Assembly (NCBI GenBank): GCA_947474415.1
Contig: CANJKD010000106.1
Span: 1 to 7,396, forward strand
Origin: Burkholderiales bacterium
GTDB lineage: Bacteria; Pseudomonadota; Gammaproteobacteria; Burkholderiales; Burkholderiaceae_C
Reading direction: 5' to 3'
DNA length: 7,396 nt
Shown: one piece after another, positions 1-5,921 of the stretch
How the letters are laid out: each line of letters opens with the position of its first letter
Numbering within the stretch: position 1 is the first letter of the stretch
Position numbers and translations under genes: made by a program
Notes under the pieces: model-generated
What the model was told of the DNA's origin: nothing
Databases searched by the model: none
What the model saw: the letters and a program-made list of their open reading frames with translations, nothing else

Positions 1-197
1 ACCCATCGCGTGCTCGTCTGAGCCAGCCGCTCAGGCCGGCTCGACAACCAGCGGCAACTACAAAAACGTAGTGCCATACGCGCGGAAATGTCGCTCTAAG
101 TCGTTGATTCCATTGAAGGTGACGGGGCCAAATGACAAACTCGGGCTAGCATGCCGCCATCGGGCCCGCGCCCCTTCTCGGCCGGGCCTCACCACCC
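1..197. other. leader and intergenic region upstream of the Crp/Fnr gene
   Basis: No convincing gene is seen here. Frame 1 reads six codons to a TGA at 19-21, which could be the end of a gene entering from the left edge; this is weak. An imperfect hairpin (gagccagc 20-27 with gccggctc 35-42, one mismatch) directly overlaps that stop and could be a terminator, but no T-run follows. No persuasive sigma-70 pair or TGTGA-N6-TCACA site was found. An inverted repeat ggcccg (163-168)/cgggcc (183-188) ends nine bases before the regulator start and could affect its translation. Confidence 0.4.
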
Positions 198-869
198 ATG
201 CCGACCGCACGAAAGAATGTTGCCGCCCTGCCGCCCGCGAGCGACCCCTACGGCGTGCTGCCCGAGGCCTTGCGCCAGCTCGCGGTGCGGGGCGACCTGC
301 GGCGCTACCGAAAGGGCGTGACGCTGATCCATGAAGGCGAGCAAGGTGATGTCCTGTACGTCCTGCTGGCCGGCCGCGTGCGCGTGTTCGGCAGTGGCGA
401 CAACGGCCGCGAAATCACCTACGGCACCTACGGCGCGGGCGAATACCTGGGCGAAATCAGCCTCGACGGCGGCCCGCGCTCGGCCAGCGTGACAACGCTG
501 GAGCAAACCGACTGCGCACTGGTGACCCGGCAGACCCTGCTGCTGCACATCGCCGAGCACCCCGAGTTCGCCTTCGACCTGCTGGCCAAGGTGATCCGCC
601 GCGTACGTGCCGCCACCCTGAGCGCCAAGCAGTTGGCGCTCAACGATGTGTACGGGCGGCTGGTGCTGCTGCTCAATTCATTGGCGATGCCCCCGGTGGG
701 CGGCATCCGGTTGATCGCCGAGCGCCTCACGCACCAGGAAGTGGCGAACCGGCTCGGGTGCTCGCGGGAGATGGTGAGCCGGTTGATGAAGGACCTGGAG
801 GGGGGCGCCTATGTTCGTCCCCAAGACGGCGGCCTGCTGCTCTTGCAACGCCTTCCCGTCAGGTGGTAG
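198..869 (+). CDS. Crp/Fnr-family transcriptional regulator
   Basis: This is a 223-residue cyclic-nucleotide-binding-type regulator of normal Crp/Fnr length. Residues about 22-125 form the jelly-roll sensor domain (DVLYVLLAGRVRVFG, then GEYLGEISLDGGPRSASV). The Glu86 and Arg94-Ser95 pattern corresponds to the residues that hold cAMP in Escherichia coli Crp. A dimerisation helix spans about 127-160. The C-terminal winged helix-turn-helix is about 173-202 (LTHQEVANRLGCSREMVSRL). Its recognition helix keeps the R-E-x-x-x-R pattern (Arg190, Glu191, Arg195), so TGTGA-like half-sites are plausible targets. There is no N-terminal cysteine cluster, so an Fnr-type iron-sulfur sensor is unlikely. ATG 198 is chosen for family length, although no good ribosome binding site precedes it. 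A truncated cyclase gene lies downstream. The family call is firm; the ligand and regulon are inferred. Confidence 0.93.
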   Translation: MPTARKNVAALPPASDPYGVLPEALRQLAVRGDLRRYRKGVTLIHEGEQGDVLYVLLAGRVRVFGSGDNGREITYGTYGAGEYLGEISLDGGPRSASVTTLEQTDCALVTRQTLLLHIAEHPEFAFDLLAKVIRRVRAATLSAKQLALNDVYGRLVLLLNSLAMPPVGGIRLIAERLTHQEVANRLGCSREMVSRLMKDLEGGAYVRPQDGGLLLLQRLPVRW

Positions 870-1082
870 CCGCAGCGTCGGGCGCATGAGGCGATCAGCG
901 GGCCGTTGTCTGCGCAGGTCCGGAAACCTCAAGCGGCGGCGCAGAAAACGCTCTGGTCGGCAGCAGCGCAGCGGCGATTTGTCTCAGAATGCCTGCCATT
1001 CGTCGGCAGCGGGTCGACCAAGGCGAACCGGTCAGCCTCACCACAGCCAGCAGCCCCTGACGACACGAACGCGTCAAGGGGC
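870..1082. other. spacer between the regulator and the cyclase fragment, no clear gene
   Basis: No protein family is recognisable on either strand. The + frame in phase with the regulator stays open after its TAG at 867 and reads on into the cyclase fragment. A TTG at 906 is the only common start codon in that frame before the cyclase homology. This stretch may therefore be an unconserved N-terminal part of the cyclase, or a decayed 5' region in which the original start has been lost. Confidence 0.4.
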
Positions 1083-1197
1083 CGCGGCGTCGAACCCGAT
1101 GACATCGGCCAACGCCGATATTTGACCGTGTTGTTCGCGGACCTGACAGACTCGACGCGCCTCGGCGACGTGATGGAGGCCGAACGCTACGCGGCCC
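1083..1197 (+). pseudogene. class III adenylate/guanylate cyclase, 5' fragment only
   Basis: The frame reads QRRYLTVLFADLTDSTRLGD and continues VMEAERYAA. This is the beginning of a class III nucleotidyl cyclase catalytic domain, in which the Asp of FADLTDST is the first metal-binding residue. The rest is missing: the second metal Asp, the substrate-specifying and transition-state residues, and any C-terminal ATPase/TPR module. The sequence stops resembling a cyclase immediately after the Ala-Ala at about 1191-1196. The open frame continues to 1625, but there it is only antisense to a - strand fragment and to the M48 gene. No ATG is in frame nearby; the frame is open back to a TTG at 906. The product would be inactive. 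Members of this family are usually several hundred to over a thousand residues, so most of the gene is gone. Confidence 0.62.
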
Positions 1198-1408
1198 GCT
1201 GCCAGAGCACCCGCAAATACGATTCCCAGCCGACGTCGAAGGTCACCGACAGCAGCACCGGGTCCGGTTCGACCAGGGCCACGCGCACCGACTGGATCTT
1301 CCCCACGCGCTCGACACCATCGGAAAACGCGCGCAGCAACGAATACTCGTGCGCCGAACTTCGGCCGTTGTTCAAGGTCTTCGTTTTGACGACCAGGTCT
1401 TTGCGCAT
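1187..1408 (-). pseudogene. unrecognised protein, N-terminal fragment truncated at the cyclase junction
   Basis: A 73-residue - strand frame begins at ATG 1408, preceded by a purine-rich agaggcagg stretch that could bind the ribosome. An in-frame stop lies just upstream, so the start is probably genuine. The first 70 residues look like real protein (MRKDLVVKTKTLNNGRS near the start, LLSVTFDVGWESYLRVLW near the end). The final Arg-Ala-Ala before the TAG at 1187-1189 is antisense to the cyclase fragment. The reading therefore breaks at about 1197-1201, where the cyclase homology on the other strand also ends. I do not recognise the family. The T-F-D-x-x-W-E-x-Y-x-R pattern looks like a conserved block, which suggests a larger soluble protein whose 3' part was deleted. 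It lies 123 bases downstream of the M48 gene on the same strand. Confidence 0.5.
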
Positions 1409-1440
1409 CCTGCCTCTGCCATTTCACGGGCATTCATGGT

Positions 1441-1469
1441 CGCGGCTTTTGCAAGCGGTTTCAGCCGCG
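1441..1469. repeat. 7-bp inverted repeat downstream of the M48 gene
   Basis: A perfect inverted repeat, cgcggct (1441-1447) and agccgcg (1463-1469), has a 15-base loop. It lies between the M48 stop codon and the truncated ORF that starts at 1408. It could act as a transcript-end hairpin for the - strand genes, but no T-run follows on either strand, so a terminator role is only a guess. Confidence 0.25.
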
Positions 1470-1531
1470 TTCCGGTGGAGTCGACGCGACAGGCTCGCGG
1501 GCCGCTGGCCGGGAAGCAGGGCGTTCGCCGA

Positions 1532-2515
1532 CTACCGGGGCACGCTGCGTGGCGGCTCGGCTGGCGGGTTCGCCTGCGCGCGAGGCGGCTCGAACCGCTG
1601 CGCCGGCCTCGCCGCCCGCGCATAGAGCGGCGCGACCTTCGGCAGGTTGACCTCGATGTCATGGATGCGCGTCGGGCCCGACGGGTGTGTGCTCAGCCAC
1701 TGCGCCGGTGCCGCCTTGTTCGCGGCAGCCATCTTCTGCCAGAGCGTGACGCCGGCACGCGGGTCATAGCCGGCGCGGGCGGCGAGCTCCAGCCCGACCA
1801 GGTCGGCCTCGGACTCGTCTTCACGGCCGAACTTGAGCGTCAGCAGCTGGCCGCCCATGTCGGCGAGGTAGCGCCCGCCGTTGCCCAGGCCGAGCAGGGC
1901 CGAGCCGATCTCGATCGCACCACGCGTGACCATGGTCTTGCCCATGCGTTCGCGGGCGTGTTCGCGCAGCGCATGGGTCATCTCGTGGCCCATCACCATC
2001 GCCACTTCGTCGTCGCTGAGCTTCAACTGGTCGAGGATGCCGTAGAAGAACGCGATCTTGCCGCCCGGCAGGCAGAACGCGTTGATCTGCTTGCCGCCGA
2101 TCAGATTCACTTCCCAGCGCCACTGGCGCGCGCGGTCGTTCCACTCGAAGGTGTAGGGGATGAGGCGCTGCGCGATGGCGCGCAGCCGCACCACCTGCGG
2201 GTGGCCATCGGGCGCCAGCGCGTTTTGCTGCGCCGCCTTCTGACGCATCTGCGCGTACTGCTGCACGCCGGCCTGCTCGATCTGCTCGGCCGAGACGAAC
2301 TGCGCCAGGCTCGACTTCGGGCCGACTTCGACGCCTTCGCGGGCCCAGGCAGGCAGCGCCAGCACGCTGCCTGCGGCGAGCATCCCGCCGGTGAAGAGCC
2401 GGCGCCCGTGCACCGCGCAGGCGCAGCCCTGCGCATGCAGGGTGGCGGCGGCCAAGGTCGGGAGCGGGGGCGGGCGCGGGCGCGGAGTCGAGCAAAGCGG
2501 AGTTGAGTTTTTCAT
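1532..2515 (-). CDS. M48-family zinc metallopeptidase with probable Tat signal
   Basis: This 327-residue protein belongs to the M48 (Ste24/HtpX/BepA-like) peptidases. The zinc site is HEMTH at residues 177-181, with His177 and His181 as ligands and Glu178 as catalyst. The third ligand is Glu236 within EDESEADLVGLELA, followed by the family's RAGYDP. The N-terminus is proline-rich for about 20 residues, then has a Cys-Ala-Cys segment and GRRLF (Arg38-Arg39) before a hydrophobic stretch ending AWA-RE near residue 58. This looks like a twin-arginine signal, suggesting export to the periplasm. The C-terminus is a Pro/Arg-rich tail. A role in envelope protein quality control is known for relatives and inferred here. 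ATG 2515 is preferred; the same frame also opens at TTG 2524. The gene starts 66 bases after ampG and may share its transcript. Confidence 0.9.
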   Translation of the reverse strand: MKNSTPLCSTPRPRPPPLPTLAAATLHAQGCACAVHGRRLFTGGMLAAGSVLALPAWAREGVEVGPKSSLAQFVSAEQIEQAGVQQYAQMRQKAAQQNALAPDGHPQVVRLRAIAQRLIPYTFEWNDRARQWRWEVNLIGGKQINAFCLPGGKIAFFYGILDQLKLSDDEVAMVMGHEMTHALREHARERMGKTMVTRGAIEIGSALLGLGNGGRYLADMGGQLLTLKFGREDESEADLVGLELAARAGYDPRAGVTLWQKMAAANKAAPAQWLSTHPSGPTRIHDIEVNLPKVAPLYARAARPAQRFEPPRAQANPPAEPPRSVPR

Positions 2516-2581
2516 GAGGATCAAGACTCGGGAATCGGGCCGGGGTTCCAGACGGTGCTGACGGCGTGCGCGTGCAAGCCG

Positions 2582-4177
2582 TCAGTCATCCACCACCGGC
2601 GCGGTCGGGTCGTATTCGAGCGCCCGCACCGGCCCGCGCATGAACCACAGCATCACAAGCGCTGGCCAGGCGGCGAGCGTGGAGACGATGAAGAACGCTG
2701 GCCAGCCGATCGATTCGGCCAGCACCCCGGCGAGCGGCCCGACCCAGACCCGGCCGACCGACGCGAACGCGCTCAGCAGCGCGAACTGGGTGGCCGTGAA
2801 ACGCTGGTTGCACAGGCTCATCAGGAAGGCCACAAACGCCGCCGTGCCCATGCCGCTGGCCAGGTTCTCGCAGGCGATCACGAGCAGCAGGCCGCCGTCG
2901 ACCGGGGTGGCGTGAATCAGCTTCACGAAGCCCCAGTCGAAGGCTGGAATCGTGAGGCCAGGCAGCACCCCGCGGCCGTTCACGGCGAGCCACCAGAAGC
3001 CGAGGTTGCTGGCCATCTGCAGCACGCCGAAGATCATCAGCGCGCGCCACAGCCCGAGCCGCAGCATCAGTGCGCCACCGAGCAGCGCGCCGCCAATCGT
3101 CAGCCACAGCCCGATCACCTTGTTGACCACGCCGACCTCGGCGCTGCTGTAGGCCATGGCCTGCAGCAGGAAGGGCGTCATCAGCGAACCGGCGAACACA
3201 TCGCCCAGCTTGTAGAGCACGATGAAGGCGAGGAAGGCGGCCGCGCCGGTTTGCGAGAAGTAGCTGCGCAGGCCGCCGAGCAGGGTTTCGAAGCGCGCCG
3301 CGCGCGCCGCCCAGGCGCCCAGCGGCAGCGTGAAGGCGATGCCCAGCACCAGCGCCATCAGGTCGGTCCACTTCCCTTGCAGCGGCAATGCCATGGTGCT
3401 GCCGGCGAACAGCGGCGCCATCAGCACACGGGCGATCGGCGGGCCGAGCCGCTCGCTGACGACCACGCCCAGCGCCACCGCCGCGAGCACGGCCAGGAAG
3501 CCGAGCACATCGCGCCGCGCCACGCTGCCCGGCACGGCCGCGTGTTGCAGGCGCGGCAACGCGAACGCCGACAACACCGCCGCCACCACCATCACGCCCG
3601 CCATGAAGTGGTAGACGGCGGGCCAGGTCCAGCCACCGCCCTGGGTCGGATCGACCCAGATCAGCGCGATGCCGCCCGACAGGATCATCGCCAGGCGGTA
3701 GCCCAGCACGCCCATCGACGCGCCGAGGCCGCGCTCGCTGGCGGCCAGGAGGTCTGTTCTGTAGGCGTCGATCACCACGTCCTGCGAGGCCGACAGGAAG
3801 GCGACCAGCACCGCCACCAGCGCGAAGTTGCGCGTCGCGCAGGTGGGCGAAGTGGCGGCCATCCAGACCAGCGCAGCGGCGAGCGCGAGTTGCGTCAGCA
3901 CCAGCCAGCCGCGCCGCCGGCCGAGGCCGGGCAGTTCGAAGCGGTCCATCAGCGGCGCCCACAGGAACTTGAAGGTGTAGGGCAGGCCGACCAGGCTCAG
4001 GAAGCCGATCGTCGCCACATCGACGCCTTCGACGCTGAGCCAGGCCTGCATCGCCTGGCCGGTCAGGGCCAGCGGCAGGCCCGAGGCGAAGCCCAGCACC
4101 ATCACGACCGCAAATCGATGCAGGGCCTGCGCGCTGAGAGGGCGGTTCGAGGCGGCGCGGCCGGCCGGTGGGGTCAT
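2582..4177 (-). CDS. ampG: AmpG-like muropeptide permease (MFS transporter)
   Basis: This 531-residue integral inner-membrane protein resembles AmpG, the major-facilitator permease that imports N-acetylglucosamine-anhydromuropeptides released from the cell wall so that peptidoglycan can be recycled; in many bacteria it also feeds the AmpR beta-lactamase induction signal. The AmpG blocks are clear: GFASGLPLALTG (29-40), TIGFLSLVGLPYTFKFLWAP (56-75) followed by LMDRF, the GRRRGW loop (86-91), SQDVVIDAYRTDLL (131-144) and GASMGVLGYRLAMILSGG (152-169). Many hydrophobic helices follow. It is slightly longer than the Escherichia coli protein (about 490 residues). ATG 4177 is the only sensible start; a CTAG-rich gap of 49 bases separates it from the anti-sigma gene. 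Its position after a sigma/anti-sigma pair suggests envelope-linked control, but no dedicated promoter was identified. Confidence 0.93.
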   Translation of the reverse strand: MTPPAGRAASNRPLSAQALHRFAVVMVLGFASGLPLALTGQAMQAWLSVEGVDVATIGFLSLVGLPYTFKFLWAPLMDRFELPGLGRRRGWLVLTQLALAAALVWMAATSPTCATRNFALVAVLVAFLSASQDVVIDAYRTDLLAASERGLGASMGVLGYRLAMILSGGIALIWVDPTQGGGWTWPAVYHFMAGVMVVAAVLSAFALPRLQHAAVPGSVARRDVLGFLAVLAAVALGVVVSERLGPPIARVLMAPLFAGSTMALPLQGKWTDLMALVLGIAFTLPLGAWAARAARFETLLGGLRSYFSQTGAAAFLAFIVLYKLGDVFAGSLMTPFLLQAMAYSSAEVGVVNKVIGLWLTIGGALLGGALMLRLGLWRALMIFGVLQMASNLGFWWLAVNGRGVLPGLTIPAFDWGFVKLIHATPVDGGLLLVIACENLASGMGTAAFVAFLMSLCNQRFTATQFALLSAFASVGRVWVGPLAGVLAESIGWPAFFIVSTLAAWPALVMLWFMRGPVRALEYDPTAPVVDD

Positions 4178-4226
4178 GGCCGCATTCTAGGGAGCAGGCT
4201 GCAGGCGCTCCCCGGGGCGGGCACGA

Positions 4227-5069
4227 TCAGGGCGGGCCGCCTGGGCTCTGCTTGAAGATCGCCTCGGCCAGCGCGAGCAGGCGCTCGCGCGGCAGCTCGC
4301 CGACCAGCGCGTAGCCGCACGGCTCGCCCTCGGCGCTGCGCCCTTCGACCCAGTAGAACAGCCCCAGCGCGCCCTGTTGCTCATAGCGGAACGCAGCCGG
4401 CGTGGCGCTGTCAGGCTTGCGCAGGTACACCGTCACGCGGACCGGCTTGGCATCGGGTGCCGCGCCTGCGGGCTGAAGTGCCTGGTACATCAGCTGCGCG
4501 CTGGGCCCAACGGCGTCGGGCAATAACCGGCCGCCGACGAGTTCAAAACCCTGGGCACGCAGGTCGAACAGCTTCACCGGCACATTGAGCCGCTTTGTGA
4601 GCCAGCGGCTCAGGTGCTCTTCCTGGGCCTTCACCTCGACCGCGTGGCGCAGCTCGGGCACATACACCGCATGGGCCACTGCCGCACGGTGCACCCAGGC
4701 GGGTTCACCGGCACGGGCGGTCAGGTCAGCGCCCTGCGGTTGCAGCCGCCACATCAGCCCGGCGCCGGCCGCGCCGCCGAGCACGAACACGGCGAATCCC
4801 GCCGCCCAGCGGCCCCAGCCGCCAGCGGGAGCAGCGAGCGTGAGCGGCGACTTGCGCCAGACCACCTGCGCCAGCGCCTGTGGCACCGGTTCGCCGAGCA
4901 AGGCATCGAAGCGGACGCGCAGCGCGTCGCGGTCAGCCGCCCAGAGCCGCACGCGCGCCGCGTCGTCAGGGTTCGCGTGCAGCCAGGCCTCGACCTCGGC
5001 GCGCCGTTCGGGCAGCAGTTCGCCGTCGAGCCAGGCGTGCAGCAGGGTGTCGTCAGGGGCGGAGCTCAT
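4227..5069 (-). CDS. membrane-anchored anti-sigma factor
   Basis: This 280-residue single-pass membrane protein follows an ECF sigma gene, the usual place for its cognate anti-sigma factor. The N-terminal cytoplasmic part has the anti-sigma pattern LLHAWLDGELLPERRAEVEAW, then an acidic/basic helical region to about residue 70. One transmembrane segment follows at about 88-107 (AAGFAVFVLGGAAGAGLMW). The C-terminal periplasmic half includes AVYVPELRHAVEV, EEHLSRWLTKRLNVPVKLFD, GFELVGGRLLP and GYALVGELPRERLLALAEAI, a pattern seen in RsiW-like anti-sigma proteins of Burkholderiales. The His-x3-Cys-x2-Cys zinc motif of classical ZAS proteins is absent, so binding of sigma must be zinc-independent. 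ATG 5069 is preferred, with gaaag just upstream; TTG 5081 in the same frame is an alternative. Release of sigma by regulated proteolysis is a family-based inference. Confidence 0.85.
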   Translation of the reverse strand: MSSAPDDTLLHAWLDGELLPERRAEVEAWLHANPDDAARVRLWAADRDALRVRFDALLGEPVPQALAQVVWRKSPLTLAAPAGGWGRWAAGFAVFVLGGAAGAGLMWRLQPQGADLTARAGEPAWVHRAAVAHAVYVPELRHAVEVKAQEEHLSRWLTKRLNVPVKLFDLRAQGFELVGGRLLPDAVGPSAQLMYQALQPAGAAPDAKPVRVTVYLRKPDSATPAAFRYEQQGALGLFYWVEGRSAEGEPCGYALVGELPRERLLALAEAIFKQSPGGPP

Positions 5070-5111
5070 CGCTTTCGTCAAGGCAAGGTGTCGGGAATCA
5101 AGCGTCAGGCG

Positions 5112-5654
5112 TCAGACCACGCGGCGCAGCGTGTGCGCAGCGTGCACCGGAACGGCCGCGCCACCGTCGAGCAAGGCCCGCAGCGCGACCCGCCCGCGCG
5201 AGATGCGCGACATCACGGTGCCGATCGGGATGCGCAGCACATCGGCCACTTCGGCATAGGTAAATTGCTCGAGCGCCACCAGAAGCAGCGGCTCGCGCTG
5301 TTCGAGCGGCAACTGGTTCAGCGCGGCCACCAGGTCGATGCGCAGGTCGACATCGGCACCGCCCGCATCGGCCACGTCATGCAGCGCATCGGGCTGCGAC
5401 TCGTGCGGCGTGACGAGGTTGAAGCGGGCGTTGCGGCGGCGGTCATCCATGAAGGCGTTGTGGGCGATGCTGATCGTCCACACCAGAATATCTCGGCGCT
5501 GATCGAACTGGTGCCAGTGCGACAACGCGCGTTCGAGGGCGGTCTGTACCAGGTCGTCGGCCGTGCTGGCGTCGAACACCAGTGAGCGCGCGTAGCGTCG
5601 CAGGCGCGGAATGGCGCCCAGCAGTTGCTGACGGAAGGCAGTGGGTGCGTCCAC
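5112..5654 (-). CDS. ECF-family RNA polymerase sigma factor
   Basis: This 180-residue extracytoplasmic-function (sigma-70 group 4) factor directs RNA polymerase to a specific regulon when freed from its anti-sigma partner. Region 2 is at about 18-76 (RRYARSLVFDASTADDLVQT, then ILVWTISIAHNAFMDDRRR), which binds the -10 element and core enzyme. Region 4 is at about 106-162 (LPLEQREPLLLVALEQFTY, AEVADVLRIPIGTVMSRISR), the helix-turn-helix for the -35 element. There is no extra C-terminal domain. The start is GTG 5654, the only usual start codon before an in-frame TAA at 5682-5684; no clear ribosome binding site precedes it. The anti-sigma gene begins 42 bases after its stop. A perfect tandem 7-base duplication (gcgtcag, 5102-5115) overlaps the stop codon. 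The exact ECF group and inducing signal cannot be read from the sequence. Confidence 0.93.
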   Translation of the reverse strand: MDAPTAFRQQLLGAIPRLRRYARSLVFDASTADDLVQTALERALSHWHQFDQRRDILVWTISIAHNAFMDDRRRNARFNLVTPHESQPDALHDVADAGGADVDLRIDLVAALNQLPLEQREPLLLVALEQFTYAEVADVLRIPIGTVMSRISRGRVALRALLDGGAAVPVHAAHTLRRVV

Positions 5655-5659
5655 GGGAG

Positions 5660-5688
5660 GTCTACGCTTGGCGACGGCGCATTATTCC
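5660..5688 (-). promoter_or_regulatory. candidate ECF-type autoregulated promoter of the sigma gene
   Basis: On the - strand GGGAATAA (core GGAATAA at 5688-5682) is followed after 16 bases (5681-5666) by GTAGAC (5665-5660). A GGAAT-like -35 and a short C/T/A-containing -10 at this spacing are typical of ECF sigma promoters, which often control their own sigma gene. The predicted transcript start would fall at or within a few bases of the GTG start codon, implying a nearly leaderless mRNA. This is pattern-based only. Confidence 0.4.
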
Positions 5689-5752
5689 CGGCGCTGCAGG
5701 GCCACCTCGACGGGCGCCGCCAGTGCAGACCTCGATCCGGGACACTGTGGCA

Positions 5753-5921
5753 ATGACGCCCGCGAAACGCGCTCTTCCGCGCGGCACTCGGCATGCACTG
5801 GCCGAGCACTTTGCGAGCAAGTCGGTCGACCGCTTTGCCGACCTGGCGTTCAGCGCCGGTGCGGGTGGCCCAGCCGCTGATCTTCCACGGCGTGCGCTAC
5901 TTCACCGAATGGCCGCTTTGA
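5753..5921 (+). pseudogene. small coding-like ORF with apparent frameshift, unrecognised
   Basis: From ATG 5753 the + strand reads LPRGTRHALAEHFASKSVDR and then FADLAFSA, with strongly GC-biased third codon positions. At about 5855 the coding-like signal moves to another + frame, reading VRVAQPLIFHGVRYFTEWPL to a TGA at 5919-5921. A one-base frameshift near 5855-5862 would join the two into a product of about 56 residues. I do not recognise the family. It diverges from the ECF sigma gene and its end overlaps the extended tail of the acetoacetyl-CoA synthetase frame, next to a palindromic repeat. It could be a decayed gene, a sequencing error in a small gene, or chance; evidence is limited to codon bias and sequence texture. 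Confidence 0.28.

Noticed and set aside
104..118. TTGAT-like sequence before the regulator as an Fnr box
   Set aside because: The second half-site is not ATCAA, so the dyad is missing.
1198..1625. Continuation of the cyclase frame as a 239-residue protein
   Set aside because: Beyond about 1197 it is only antisense to the - strand fragment and to the end of the M48 gene, with low-complexity composition.
1349..2506. Long + strand open frame opposite the M48 gene
   Set aside because: It is antisense to a gene with a clear HEMTH zinc site; its Arg/Ala/His-rich composition is typical of a GC-rich shadow frame.
2531..2549. Hairpin ggaatc/ggttcc between ampG and the M48 gene as a terminator
   Set aside because: It needs a G-U pair, is short and has no T-run, and it lies within a 66-base gap between co-directional genes.
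2555..4255. 566-codon + strand open frame opposite ampG
   Set aside because: It is a shadow of the AmpG codons with a Gln/His/Arg-rich repetitive composition and no known domain.
2528..5099. Shared 9-mer tcgggaatc before the M48 start (2528-2536) and before the anti-sigma start (5091-5099), as a possible common operator
   Set aside because: One shared 9-mer is expected many times by chance in a window of this size, and its distances to the start codons differ.
5102..5115. Tandem gcgtcag duplication over the sigma stop codon
   Set aside because: Two copies of seven bases are too little to suggest function; probably replication slippage.
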